From Ottelia alismoides (lineage: Eukaryota; Streptophyta; Magnoliopsida; Alismatales; Hydrocharitaceae), in NCBI GenBank assembly GCA_037367405.1, contig JAZKJV010010618.1, positions 124,001-188,000 of the forward strand: DNA of 64,000 nt. The letters are read 5' to 3'. The notes under the pieces are model-generated. The model was not told the DNA's origin, did no database searches, and saw nothing but the letters and a program-made list of their open reading frames with translations. Below are positions 36,701 through 51,700 of the stretch, piece by piece; position 1 is the stretch's first letter, and each line of letters starts with the position of its first letter. Position numbers and translations under genes: made by a program.

Positions 36701-39700
36701 CCCAAAAAAATCTTCTCATAATCCTCTCCAATCTTTTACGTATAAGGTTGGAATTGCAGCGAGAGCGGCCTTCACAAGAATAAGTCTCCCACCCCGAGAA
36801 AGAATGGTTGCCTTCCAACCAGACAGTTTCCTCTCCATCTTTTCTATAACTAGTAACCAATTAGACAACTGTAATCTACCACTAGTGAGCGGAAGTCCGA
36901 GATACCGAATAGGTAAACTCCCACGCTCTGTTGCCAGGCTTAGGCAACAAGCCTGCTCTTCTGTGACTGGAAGGTTGAAAGGTATCACCGTTGATTTCAA
37001 GAAGGATACAGATGTCAAGAGGATAGGCACACTCTGTTCTTGCTCTACTAGTAAGAATACTTAATGTCAAGAAGGATGGAGGTACGAGAGTGCCTCCTAA
37101 CCCATAACCCATGCCTCATTTTAGATTTGGTTTTGTCTGGTAGATTTTCACAAATCCATACCATTCTATCTAATTCACATTTCTTTAAAGCATACAAATG
37201 TCAACTACACAATCAAACATGGGATACCACTTGCTACTGGCTTGCTATTTATATGCCCGGCTTGTGAACATATTCTTACTCGCAAGCAATATCGAATATA
37301 GAGTGGAACATTCCTATGTGTACATAAAAGAATATGGAATATACGTTGTTTCTAGGACATCTTGCTGCTTACGGCTAAAATGGGGTACCATGTGTTTTAC
37401 AATAAAAAAAGTGAAATCCTGACAGTCCTATACTCCATTAAGTAGGATGGTAGATGTTGTTGGTTCTTTGATTATTAGCCATTAGCCATAATTTAAACCA
37501 ATATTTAGCTAGATTTTCAGGATTACTTTTAATCGAGTCGAAGATGATTAAACAAATAATCAACAAAGAAGTTATTTAAATCTGATTTACACAACCCTTT
37601 AGATAATTCGAGAATTGTATGCGATGCGATGGCACTAAAATAATTAACATGCAACAAGATAAACAACTAGCAAATGGAAATGTCATCAGGATCTCAAATT
37701 ACCAAAGCTCCATGAAAGACTTTCTTTGGAAAGATTTCGCCCCAACTTTACCGGTGCATAGGGTTGGAGATCCACTTCTAGGATAAGACAACTCATGATC
37801 AAGGTTGGCGGCGCACTCGAACATTCATCGTCCTTGAAAGTGCCTCAGAGAACTCCTTTACAAGTGTTTGTAGATGCAGCCGTAAGGATGGAAATTTAGT
37901 TGCTGCAACATTTGCAATCTTAGAAAAAATGACCCAATTGTGGTTAAATGTTGATATGCCTCGAATCCTAATCATCTGTCACAAGTTGAAGAACCATCAT
38001 ATGTACACCCTCCTGCTGTACCATACCCCAACAAGCCTGTGTGTGTTGGGGGGGTGTCTAGGGAGGAACATGTGCACTCCCCCCATGCGGGGGTGTGAGG
38101 GCAGCGCCCCTGGCGAAATATTTTATGAGCGGTAAGTTCTATTTGTATTTGGGTATATGGATTCGTTTGTACGGGAGTAGTATATAAACTCCTCTAGGGT
38201 TAGTGCTCTCAGTATCCTATGCATTTTCTTCTCCACTGTGAAAATCGATCATCACTGCTATTAGAGAATGTAATAGGTGGGTAATTGGATCTCTCCAGAA
38301 TCCAATTACCCCACTCATGTTTAGTCCCACATGGATGAGCGGTGGGACTCCAGCCTGTCTGTGAGGCTATATAAGGAGCCCCGCACCCCCTGTACTCATT
38401 GAGAATTCTAATAGAATATCCGCCCCTTTGAGGGCCTCTCCTGTGGTTTCATCCCGCTCCTTAGGGAGTAGGGTTCCATGTAAATATTTGTTCTTCATGT
38501 TTATATTTTCTTGATTTATCGATTTCGCTTCCGCTTCTCTGATTTCAACATGGTATCAGAGCGGGTCGATTCTCGAGGAATTTTTTGTTCATTATTTATT
38601 TATTCGAGATTCAATTATCACGTACATTGTTCATTGTTCTCGAAGATCATTATCTTTCAAGATTCGATTTTTTGTTCGAAGATCTGCACAAATTTTGATT
38701 CAAGACTTCTAGAGTTTTCCGAATCCCTAGATCTATAGTTCCAGGCCGCATGGTGGCGGCATCAGATCCAGGCGTGACTCCTCTTCCAGGCGCGATCAGA
38801 ATGAATCAGGTGCGATTCCTCTTCCAACCCGGGCGTGCTTGAGCAGGTTCCAGCGCAAACGGCGACACCCTCAACTCCAGGCGCGCGTGAACAGGCTCCA
38901 AGCGCGCGTGAGCAGGCCATCTCCCAACGGGGCCACAATCTCGCGTCTTTGCTCTGGGCGCGCGCAGGCGATCATCACCCCCGGGCGGTCCCTTCCAGTT
39001 GGCGCGTCTCCAGCCGCCCAGCAACGCCCCTCGTGATCTTCTTTCAGGCAGAACCCCCCCTTGCGGCTTCCGAGGCGGAGGCGGCTGCGATTCTCCACAG
39101 AGGAGCTCTACAGCCGGCGGTAGCTCCTCCCATCCGATTCCTCTCCAGCAGGTAGCGGCTCGCTCCCCATCTCTAGAAAAGCCATCGTGCTCTACGATCG
39201 GCGGCGCGGCTGCATCGAAGTTACGAGAGGGTTCCCGTATGGGGGAACCCTAAATAGGGCTGCAATGTTCGGCCAATGTTGGACTAAAATTAAATGGCCC
39301 AGTTGGGCTTCATTTAAAAAAAACAGGGGGAGAAGGCTGGGCTAATTTCGGCTGATTTATTTAAAGAAAGGGGGGGGGGTCTCCTGCTTTTGGGCCCAAT
39401 TATGGGTCTGCTCGTGTATAAAAAAGGGGGAGGGGCTGAAACAATAAAAAAAATATGGGAGGCTTGGTGGTTTTTTTAAAAATGGAAAAAATATTGTTTT
39501 GAGAAAAAGACATGTACAATAAAGCCGTATGCAAAAGATTCAAAAAAATGATTGAAGCAAAAAGGGTGAAAAGCGTTAAAAAAAGTGATTGAACGGCTAA
39601 AAAAATGATGATTTCAGGAAAAAAGAATGAATGATTTGCAAAAGCCGAAAAAAATGGTTGAACGACTTAAAAAAAGAGAAGAAGAAAAAAAAGAGACGTA

Positions 39701-42700
39701 AAAAAGAGAAAGACAAAAAATGCATCTTTTGTTTCTCTCAACTTGATCCATGATTCTTATTCTATCAAGTATGGAAGAAAGAGGGAGTCAGAACTAAATT
39801 CTTCAGGACATCTCAACGTCTCCGACTGACAGACCGACACTTCAGATTTCTACAAAGATCATCCGTCTTCACCGAGCATCATCTTCTTCGTCGAGACGTA
39901 TACTTCTTCTTTTACGACCGGATCAGTTTACCGCGCTGGACTTCTTCTGCAGCGATTCTTCTCCAAGCATGACAGAGATATGTTCCGATGACCTGATATC
40001 GCAACGGCTCTATATGCATGGCAGTGATACGTTCCGATGACCTGAAAGCCGCAGACCCATCCTCGTGCGAGGTCTTCTGCGGACATGTGTTCTTCTTGTG
40101 ATGTATCGTGTGAGGATGTGTTGTATACTTTCTTTTTGTTGCAAGCTGTAGCTTTCTCAGTTCCAGCTGGGGGGGGGAATGTTAGAGAATGTAATAGGTG
40201 GGTAATTGGATCTCTCCAGAATCCAATTACCCCATTCATGTTTAGTCCTACATGGATGAGCGGTGGGACTCCGGCATGTCTGTGAGGCTATATAAGGAAC
40301 CCCACATCCCATGTACTCATTGAGAATTCTAATAGAATATCCGTCCCTTTGAGGGCTTCTCTCGTGGTTTCATCCCGATCCTTAGGGAGTAGGATTCCAC
40401 GTAAATCTTTGTTCTTTATTTTTATATTTTCTTGATTTATCGATTTCGCTTCCGCTTCTCTGATTTCAACAACTGCCCCAGGACGTATCCCAGTTACAGG
40501 TGAATCTCGTAAATCCATGTGTCTTCATGCTTGCGTGATTGATCTTGTTTGCGCATGCTTACTTGATTCCCAACAAATTGGTATCAGAGCTTCGAGCTCT
40601 GTCAGGATCATCAAGTAAGATTACGTTTCACAATCTAAAGATCGAGAAGTTCACAGGGAGGAACAATTTTAATTTATGACAGATCAAGATGCGTACCCTA
40701 CTGAAACAACATGGCATCTGTGCACCGTTGGACTAGGAGCGAGCGGAGACTTTCGAACCCTCTGAGTTGATGGTACATGAAGAGAAAGTGTATTCGATGA
40801 TTATGCTGTGTTTGGCAGATGAGATCAGCACAGAGCTTATCGATGAGGATTCCATATCCAATTTGTGGTTGAGACTCAAAAGTCTGTACATGACGAAGTC
40901 TCTGACCAACAAGTTGCTGTTGAAGCAATGCCTGTTCTCTTTTCACATGCACGAAGGTATATCTCTTAAAGAACATCTAGACCACTTAAACATATTGTTG
41001 ATGGATTTAAGAAACGTATATGCTAAGATTGAAGATGAGGACGCTGATTTGATTTTATTGGGTTCTCTTCTGCTATCATATGAGAATTTTGTTCAATCGT
41101 TTATTGCGGAAGAGAATCGATAACCTGGAGGAAGTTTACGTGAGTCTGCATACATATGAAGTTCGACATATGGTTACCGAGAAGCAAGCCTCTAACGCTA
41201 TAGGTTTGGTTATGACTCATGAAAGAGTCGTGCTTGTTCTGAGTACAAGAAAAAAGAAAGTAGAAGTCCAAGTCAAAGAGTCACGATTCTAAGGACGGCT
41301 GCAATTACTGCAAGGAACCTGAACATTGGAAGGACTGCTTGAAGAAGAAAGTGAAAGTCACGGTTGCTTCCGTGGCTCAGGAAGGCGCATACTCCGAAGA
41401 TGATCTGGTTCTCACTGTCACAAATCAGAAGAGGGCAGATAACACATGGACTTTTGATTCAGACTGTTCTTACCATGACTCCCAATGAAGATTGGTTCTG
41501 CACCTATGAGAAGATAAATGGTGGAAACATCATCATGGAGAATTATGCAACGAGCAAGATTGCAGGGATCAACTCTATGAAGATTAAGATGCATGATGGA
41601 GTCGTGAGGACGGTGACAGAAGTACACCATGTTCTTGATCTGAGTAAAAACCTTATATCCCTTGGAGTCTTGGACTTTAAAGGGTATAGGCACAATGCTG
41701 AAGATAAAATTATGCAAGTTGCCAAAGTCGGAGTGGTTGTCATTTAAGGGCAACAATAGAAGACCCTATACATCATGCATGAGCCTACAATTATGGATTC
41801 TGTTGCAGTGGCGTTTGAAGCCGTGAAATCAAATTTATAATTGTAGCATATGTGACTGGGACATATGGGTCAGATGGGGATGGATATCCTCAGTCAGAAG
41901 GATCTAATTGTGGATGTGAAGGGGTCTAAGCTGAAGTTCCGTGAGCATTGCGTGTTCGGGAAACAACACAGGAAGCGATTCAGTTAAGCTATTCACATGA
42001 TAAAGGAGACGCTCGACTACATCCATGCTGATTGTTGGGACCCATCATAGGTCCCATCTTTGGGAGGTGCCATATATTTTATGTCTATTATTGATGATTA
42101 CTCCAAGATGCTTTGGGTGTACATGATAAAGCACAAGAGCAGGGTTGTTGGGAAAAATAGAAAAGGTATTTATTTGAGGAAACCATCTCTTATATAGAGG
42201 AGAGACCTATGAGTAAATTACATAAGATAGATATAAAGAAATAAAAATAAGGAACCGATACTCAGAGTATATAGACATATCTCTACACTCCCCCTCAAGA
42301 TGGAGCATAGATGTCAATCATGCTCATCTTAGAAGAACACTTCTGAAATGGTCCTCTGAGTAATGCTTGGTAAAGATGTCTGCTGTTTGCTCTCCTGTGC
42401 TGACATGGGAAGTAGAAATAAAGCCCTTCTGAATCATGTCTCTAGTATAATGGCAGTCTACCTCAATATGCTTCGTTCTTTCATGGAATGCAGGATTGTT
42501 TGTAATGAACAAGGCAGCCTGATTATCACATTGTAACTGCATGGGTAGAGGTATATTTATATGTAAGTCTGTTAGCACTGCTCGAATCCACATCATTTCT
42601 GTACTAGCTTGTACCATAGCCCTATACTCAGATTCGACTTTTGACCTAACCACCATCGTTTGTTTCTTGTTTTTTCATGAAACAAGAGAGCTGCCAACAA

Positions 42701-45700
42701 ATACTGCAAAACCTGAAGTAGATTTCTTATCCGTAGGATACATCCTACATAGTCTGCATCAACACATGCAGAAATAGAGAGAGTTGCTCCTTTCCTGAAT
42801 AGTAATCCGGTACCTGGAGAAGATTTTAGATATCTCAATATCATGTATATAGCATCCATATGTATATGTCGAGGCTGCTCTATGAACTGGCTCACCCGAC
42901 TCACTGCAAACGAGATTTCTAGCATTGTAATAGTCACATATAGGAGCTTCCCCTCCATCTCTCTATATCTCTTCTTATCAACCTCATCTGTATTATCATC
43001 ATCAATAACTTCATGCTAGGATCCATAGGAGTAGTAGAGGGTCGACAACTAATCATGCCTGTCTCAAGAAGCATGTCTGTAACATACCTCCTTTGGGTCA
43101 TCACCAGACCCTGCGCATTCCTAGCAAATTCTAACCCTAAGAAGTACCTTAGGGTACCTAAATCCTTAATAACAAACTGACAACCCATAAATTCTTTTTC
43201 CATCTTTATCCTCTGCACATCATCTCCCGTAATCAGTATATCATCAACATAAACCATGATAACAACAATACCTCTGGGTATCCTCTGCATAAACAACGAA
43301 TGATCTGCATTTGACCTCTTGAACCTCTGCCTTTCAATCAGATCCGAGAGCTTCTGAAACCATGCCCTTGGACTTTGCTTAAGGCCATATATCGCTTTAT
43401 GGAGTCTACAAACCTGCTGACACTCTCCCTCAGCACCAAACCCCAGAGGCTGCTGCATGTACACTTCCTCCTGTAGATCTCCATACAAAAAAGCATTTTT
43501 AACATCTAGCTGGAACAAGGGCCAATCACGTACCACTGCAACTGAAAGAAGGATACATAGAGTCAAGTGACGTGCAACAGGAGAGAACATGTCCATATAA
43601 TCCACACCGTAGGTCTGAGCAAATCCACATGCCACCAATCTTGCCTTGTAACGATCAAGGCTCCCATCCGCATGGTGTTTAACAGTCAGCACCCACTTGC
43701 AACTGACAACAGAGGCCCAGGAGGAGCGGGCACCAAACTCCAAGTACAACGTGATTGCAAAGTAATCATCTCTTCCTCCATAGCTAAATGCCAACGACTA
43801 TCTTTCAAGGCCTCCTGATAATTTCGTGGAATCTCCACGACAGATAGAGCAACTGCAAATCTCTGAAATTCCCCTATTAGACGATGAAAGGAAACTTGGG
43901 AAGCAAGGGGATATGAAGCACAAGTACGCTTTTGCTTGCGAATTGCAATGGGCATATCCAGGTCATTAGAAGCCTCCTCCATTCGTGTGCTAGTCTCCTG
44001 AAATGATCCCTGCACAGATATACCTCCAGACCCATCGTTAGAAATCATGTTATCAGAACAAACCTGGGGCATGCTGGATGACGGGCGATAACCATGAGTA
44101 GATGCATGCCACAGGTATATAATCTTGGTAATGGTGGATAATGGGCACCTGCGACAAGGTAGAAGGAGAAGGTGGAGGTGTTGGTGGTGGTTGTGGTGTG
44201 GGCACATGTATAGGAGATGATGGACTCATAGGAGGCGGTGGCATGTAAACCCCATCATCAGATTCCGATGAAGCCAACCTGTCAATTGTAGGAGAGAAAT
44301 ACATCACAGACTCAAAAAAGGTGACATCAACACTGATATAATATTTCCTGCGCAACGGATCATAACATCGGTATCCCTTTTGGGTCCTTGAGTACCCAAC
44401 AAACACACATTTGACTACCCTAGGAGAGAGCTTATCAAGATCTGGAGCCAACTGGTGGACAAATGCAACAGAGCCAAAAACACGAGTAAGTGAGAACAAC
44501 TTCTTCTCAGGAAAAGCTATAGAGAAATGATTTTCTCTCTCAAGACAGACGATGGCATACGATTTACCAGATAACATGCCGTAAGGACAACATCACCCCA
44601 AAACGAACGTGGGGCACAACTTTGAATGAGAAGCGTCCGAGTGACATCAAGTAAATGGCGATGCTTTCTCTCTGCAACACCATTCTGCTGAGAAGTGTAA
44701 GCACATTTCGTTTAATGAATAATACCAAGGGATGAAAAGAAATGTGATAGAACACGAGTACGGAATTCCAAAGCATTATCAATTCTCACAAATTTCACAG
44801 AAGAAGAGAAAACATTCTGCACTTCATTGATAAAGGTTTTGATCACATCCCCTGCTTTAGATTTATTTTTCAATAAAAAGACGCATGACAGACGTGAGAA
44901 ATCCTCAACAGCAACAAGATAAAACCTATGTCCCTGATGACCAGTAACACGACTCGGACCCCAAATGTCAACATGAAATAATTCAAAAAGAGAGCTACTG
45001 CTCCGACTCTGACGACTAGGAAAAGCAAATCGGTGATGCTTCCCAACTGACACGCCTCGCACTGGAAAGAAGACCTTGGTGAAATCTGTGGCAAAATACG
45101 ACACATCTTCTGGAGAGGGAGGTGACCAAAACGTAGGTGTAAAGTGAAGGGAGAGACTGGTCCTAGTGAATGGGAGGAGACACCTGCATATGAAGTCCGG
45201 ATCAAGCGATACAGACCACCTTGCTCACGGTCACGACCAATCACTCTACCCGTAAGAACGTATTGAAAAACAAGAGACGGTGGGTCAAAAATAGTCCGAC
45301 AATGCACATCCTTTGTGATCTGACTGATAGATAATAAATTCATAGAGAAATCAGGAGCGTGTAACACATTCTGAAGACGCATCGAAGTCGTCAAACTAAT
45401 CTCCCCTTGTCCGGCGTTCGGGGAATGAGTCCCATCGGCTATTACCACAGTTCTCCCTGGTGGAGCCTATCTATATGCTATAATCTGCTCCCTGTTTCTG
45501 CATAGATGATGCGTCGCCCTAGAGTCCATAATCCGCTCAGTAATCTCAGAGCCATGACATGATGTAAAAGCATAAGTACTACCTGTGGTACTAGCAGTAG
45601 CATAAGTGCTGGAAGAAGCAGAAGAAACTACATCTGAGTGGCCTCCTGGAGATGGTGAAGAAGCAGGGGGCATAATATCCCGTAGCCTAGCCACGAGGTC

Positions 45701-48700
45701 ATCAAATATTTGGTCTGAAGTAGAAGCAGCTGAAGGCTCGACCTGTTCCGCCACACAAGCTGATGCCGGAAAGCCATGCTTGGAATAACATGTATCCTTT
45801 GAATGGCCTGGACGATGACAGTATGTGCATAGCTGATGAATGCGACCTCCTCTACCACGAGGTCCACGCCCACGAAAAGAAGATGAGCTTCCTCTGCCAT
45901 GGGAGGCTGCCATTACCGAAGAAGTCTGGCTAGTGACAGTGGATGGAACAGTAATCCTGCTAAGCCTGCGAAAAACTTCCTCTATAGGAGGAATATTAGT
46001 ATCCGCTAGAATATGAGACCGAGCAGCATCATATTCGGGATTGAGGACAACTAGGAATACACCAATCATGGTAGCATTCCTATATGTCTTCTGCTTCTCT
46101 GGAGTAGCTGTGAGAAGCATGAAGCTATGTAGCTTCTCAAACATCCCATGTAAGGATGTATATAATAAATGAATAGGCCGTCCGTTCTGCTTGATAGTAA
46201 ATATATCATGCTGGAATTGGATGATCTTGGTCTGGTTCCTTGCCTGAGAATAGGTTGCTGCGAGGATGTCCTACACTGCCTTAGCAGTGGGCTGATGTAA
46301 CACATCATTGGCGATCTCTATCGTCAATGTATCAGAAAGCTAAACTTTGGCGTATGCATCATCCACCTCCCACGAGGCGTTAACCACAGTCTTCTCTACT
46401 GGATCCTCTGTAAGAATGTGTTTCTTACTGTTAGACTTCATGAGGCTCATGAACCGCATAGACCAAAGCTCATAGTTTGTCCCGTCCATCTTGACAATAG
46501 GTGCTGGACCTCGGAAAGCGCTTGTAGCGGGTACGTCGACTTTATTTTTTGACATATTGTCGGAAGAGGATTATTAGGGTTATGTAGACTAATGAATGAA
46601 TGTCTACACAGACATACATGGATTGAATGCATATATAGACTTATGCACTCAAATCCATTAACCCAACCGAAGGACTGCGATGGAGTGGAAGAGAGACAGC
46701 CGACGGCTACGAAGGCTGGCGGCCAAGGAGATACGGCGGCAGCGGTACCGCTGGGTGACGGGGTAGGGCCGATAGAGGTGGGGGCTGGGGCTGACCGAGG
46801 GGGGGGGGGCTGGAGCCGACGGCGTCAGCCTTGGAAAGAGAAGGAGGCGATGGATGGGGTAGGGTTAGGGTACGTAGCACCGGTCTAGGACCGTGGCTCT
46901 GATACCATGTTGGGAAAAAATATAAAAGGTGTTTATTCCAGGGAACCCTAGGCTCTTTTATATAGAGGAGAGACCTATGGGTAAATTACATAAGATAGAT
47001 ATAAAGAAATAAAAATAAGGAACCGATACTCAGAGTACATAGAAATATCTCTACCGGGGCATTTCAGACCTTCAGGCAACAGAAAATCTTGGTGGAGAAC
47101 CATACTTCTAAGAAGGTAATGCGTCTTCATACTTATAATGGGTTGGAGTTCTGTTCATCAGAGTTCAATGAGTTCTACACGGAGGAGGGTGTTGCTAGAC
47201 ACCACACCCTCAGAGATACACCACAACAGAACGGAGTTGCATAACGAATGAACATGACACTTCCAGAGAGAGTAAGGTGCATGCTCTCTAATGCTGGACT
47301 TGGTAGAGCATTCTGGGTTGAAGCTGTGAATACAACTTGTTACTTGGTGAATTAAAGTCCGGCTTCTGCTAGACACCCATGGAGATATGGTGTGACGCCC
47401 CTAGGATCCGGGTACTCGGCAAACCAATTCACGCACATACATACCACATTCGAATATTTGACGTTCACAAAAGCACGAGAAAATATCACAAAACCTTGAA
47501 ATTTAAAACTTGTTTTCCATTCATGACATGTTCGCGTTCACATTTCCATTACATTTACAATGTCCATTTTCCATTTTCCATTCATGACCACAAAAGTATA
47601 CATGTATGCATAATAAAGATATCCACACATACATTATACATGTCATGTCTCTCAAAATGCTACAAGGAAAAACAAAATAACTTCTACCAACTGTACCACA
47701 AGGAGTCGTGAAGCTGCACAAAATGGTGATGTCCCCAAAGCTACTCACTGCTGCGGATCTGCGGATTCACACGTCTGTGTAAATGGTCTCACAAAGAATT
47801 ACATTTTTATCATTGTTATTATTATTACTTGATGTGGATATGGATATGAGTAACCAAGCTTTGTGGATAGTCTGTGGTCTTGGTCTGGATGAGACCTCGC
47901 ATTATGACTCTAAGGTAAAAGAAAACACCTTAGGGTTGGGGTGCCTCCGTAGGCATGCGGTGGGGTACAATGCATCCTAACTAAGTTCCCAACACGTTCA
48001 CTTAGCTCAACTTCACAATTGTACTTGCGATTCACAAATCAGATTCCAACCGGCGAATCTTTGCGACTAGCCCAATCCTCCTTATGCACCGAAGATTCAC
48101 GTCCCATTCCCAACTTCATTAACCACCATTCCCGGATCTCCCCTCTTAGCGCTGGAATACCGACCAGTGTGGCCTTCATTGGCCCGTACACGAGTGTTAA
48201 CTCTAAGTGACAAGCGAAACACTAGCCAACCAACCATGACTACGTGGCCCGCGCTTGAGCACCGGGCTAAAGCACACAAGTGCCGAGGCCAACACCGTCA
48301 GATAGCACCTTAGTGTGCCAAGCAGCATGTCCCCCAACCATGGCAGCTACAATAGCAGTTGGGATCGTGGTCATCTAGGCTTCTACCCGGGGGCCCCCAA
48401 AGGTGCATGCCCCTCCCTTGGCGGCAACTACTCCACTTCCCACACGTCAGTGAAAACAAAGCCAGAAGTAAGTCATTCATGACTGCCTCCAATATTGGTG
48501 TTGGATCTATAATTGTAAATATTTAGCAAAATGCTAACGAAACTGAAACATGTGATGTTGGAGTTAAAATATGTTAATAAAACCAGGGAAGTGCACTCAA
48601 AGACAACTGTATATTTCTCGATCAATTTGTAGACAACATTCAGACACTAATCAGTTGTAGCTATCATACACATGTAGAAAAAGGATATTAGTACTCTTCA

Positions 48701-51700
48701 GACCTTCTAAGATTCCCATTAGTTGATGCCAAAGGAGCACTTCTTGAGTGATCTAAAACCGACATCGCTAAGATGCTAAAACACCTAAAATGATAATCAG
48801 TTGGCTTATGCCACGATAAAACTTCTCAATAATCAAACGCTCATTGTTCGGATGTCAGAACAAAGTACCTGATTCCATGCTGATTATACTTGAGCAAGCG
48901 TTAAAATGTGTTGATACGTGATATTACTTGGACCCAAAAATATTTAATTTCTTCAATTAAATCTTGGTTTAAACCTATCCCTGGTTACAAATCTTCGAAT
49001 ATAACAGACGACATAGGAATGCATAATAATGGAATCATTCTCCCCACACCATATGTATAATTCCTCCATCCAGACAATGTAATGCTGCTTAACTATCCCC
49101 TCTTCTAGAGTACATATAACTCTGCATTAAGCTTCCTAGATGTCCAGATGATACTTTATCTATTAATGAATAATTCTTTATGCATATCTCTATTATTGCA
49201 TAATATAAAGCTGTAATGTCACCATTAAATCCAGATCAAATGATAATGAAAACATCTGTGTATTAAGCGTCACTTTAAAGTTCCTTTATTAATGATCTAC
49301 TGTATATTGTACAAGTGCCATTAGCCATGTAAATAATTCCTTGTGGTGGTTCCAAGATCCTTCGCAAGTTATTTGTGTTGTCTTTGAACTACTATTATAT
49401 GGCTATGACTAAAAACCATAGAATTTGGTGGCAAAAACGAGACAACACACTGCAAAAACCATCTATTTGTTTAAAGGGGGGTTGTAGTTTAAATTTTAGA
49501 TTTGACATATAAATGTTTATGCAGATGAACGAAAGAAATAAAACACCCATTAAGGTCTTATGCTGAAAGTATGCACTGTCATGGAGAGTTAGAACTTGGC
49601 AATTGACCTATGGGATTTTTTTTTTGTGAAACTAGTATGTATGTTTCATAGGATACATAACTCTTAGCCCATATAAGATGGGGCTGAGTGGAATTGCTGC
49701 TCTTAATGTAGGCCGACATCTGCTAAACCCAAAGTGAGGCCACTGCCAATTGATTGGCCATATGATATTTTATCTTCTTCCTATGTCTCCATCACAACAT
49801 GATCCATTTAATAAGTCTATCCAAGCAAATAAAATAGACCCATTAGAACTCTTACTTCACTGAAAGATATTGGACAATGATGCTAAAATAGATGCCCACT
49901 AAAATTCGAACCAGTATGTGCAGCTAGTACATAACTCTAGACTGATAAGTATTCGCAGTGCAGATAAACCTTACTCTAGCCTTAGCATTAGACAAACACC
50001 AAGAGGAATACCCACGTTAAACTGCATCCATTCTAGATGATCACAAAGTGTTAGCAACTTGAAACAACATGAGTGAGGCATTCTTCCCCACCTAAGAACT
50101 AATCCAGGAACAACATATGAAATCCTGTATAAGGTATTCAAATCATGACTTCCATAATACATAAGTCCAACTCTGGTTATTATATACTACTCATTGACAG
50201 AAGCGTCCATTCATAAGGAAACTAATGTAATGCATATTTTTAAAATAAGTGCACTTACCATTAATTATAAAACCATCAAAGTATTCGAGAGAGAAATAGA
50301 TGAAAAGATCAATCTTTTCCAAAACCATGCTTTACTCCAAGGAAATCGACGAGAGAGAGAAGGGGGAAAGCGTGCGGATTCCAGCAGCAAGAGGATGGGA
50401 ACATCGTACCTTCGCTACACGAGTGCGGCTTCGGGTCGCCGATTCAAGGTACTCCGGTGACGTTTGGTGAAGGGGAGGGAAGAGGAATGGAGCTGGAGGT
50501 CGAAGGGGGAAGATTTGGGGGTGTTCTGGGCGAGTTTCACGAAGGGGGAGGGCTGGGTATATGGGTTGGGACTCGGATTCGGATCCGGGTCCGGATCCGT
50601 ATATTGCCTGGACACCCCTCTCGTAAAAATGGCCGTAACTCGGGCTCCCAAACTCATATTTTCGCATTCTTAGACTCGTTGGAAAGCTATTGACGAGCCC
50701 TACGCAATGGACTACTCAAATAATTTTTTTGGATAGTGGAATAAAAGTAGATTTGCAATTAAGCCCAGGTCCAGCTGGATTTTACAGTTAAGTCCCTGCT
50801 CGGGTTTTGGGCTTTCACATATGGTATGGTAATCATGTTGATTATTCTGTTTTACGAGTCTTTGGTTGTACCGTTTATTATCACGTTAGCGAAGGAAAAC
50901 TAGAATTGAGGGCGAAGAAATGGGCGTTTACATGATATGGTGCAAGAGTAAAGGGTACAGAATCTGGTCCCCTTCCGAGTATAGAGTTATTGTTAGCAGG
51001 AATGTTCCATTTGATGATAATTCCATGCTTTGCTCGAGTGGTGAGTCTGTTGATGCGGGGACATGTGATGATGTGCTCGAACAATTGTAGTTCGAACTGA
51101 CACCAAGTAGTGATCACAGAGTTGATCACACCACTCTTGATCAGGCTGTTGCTGAACAACCTGAAACTGAGCAACCAGAGGAGAGGCAACCAAGTGTTGC
51201 TACTGATTGACCCCGTAAAAAGATACATCCGCCACGGAAATATGGTTTTGAAGACATGGTTGCATTTTCACTACAGGTTGCAGAGGAGACAGAGTGTCTA
51301 GAGCCATCCACTTATAGGGAGGTCATAGCTGGGACAGAATCTTGGTAGTGGATTGCTGCTATGGCGAGGAGATGGATTCTCTTTACAAGAATTAGACATA
51401 TGAGCTTGTTAAGTTGCTAAAAAAGAGGAAGATCATTGGATGTTGTTGGAATATTGTTTCTATGCGTCATATGTTGAGGAGATGGGTAAATGGATACTTC
51501 CAGGATCCATTTACCCCATCCAACAGTTTTGTCCCACATCGTCCAATGGTGGGACTTGGAGGCCCTGTGGAGGCTATATAAGGAGCCCAGGCCTCCTGTA
51601 TCAGATGAGAAAGTCAATAGACAAACACGACCCTTTGAGGCTATCTCCCGTTGTTTCATCCCGCTCCTCACGGAGTAGGGTTCCACGTTAGAATCCCACG

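Larger units (their letters stand above)
38259..40471 (+). mobile_element. LARD-like non-autonomous LTR element 1 (LARD-1), 2213 bp
   Basis: LTRs 38259-38550 and 40180-40471 are both 292 bp. Target duplication ACTGC (38254-38258 and 40472-40476). The primer-binding site TGGTATCAGAGC (38551-38562) follows the left LTR, and a G-rich polypurine tract (GCTGGGGGGGGGAA, about 40166-40179) precedes the right one. It is inserted in the 5' LTR of the host Copia. The interior has no gag or pol. It carries a GC-rich block (38740-39250), oligo(A)-rich stretches (39300-39720) and a block resembling one in LARD-2 (ATGGAAGAAAGAGGGAG). By eye the two LTRs differ at about 19 positions. Confidence 0.92.
42146..47055 (-). 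mobile_element. Copia element nested in the host Copia integrase, 4.9 kb, minus strand
   Basis: Short LTRs at 42146-42287 and 46908-47055 (both TGTTGGGAAAAA... to ...ATATCTCTAC). The minus-strand primer site TGGTATCAGAGCC is at 46895-46907, and the polypurine tract (minus GAGGGGGAG) at 42288-42296. Flanks AGGGT and GGGGC could be a decayed 5-bp duplication. Coding runs gag, zinc knuckle, protease, integrase, reverse transcriptase and RNase H from right to left. It is the same family as the partial element at 62385-64000. It is antisense to the ABCG gene. Confidence 0.92.
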
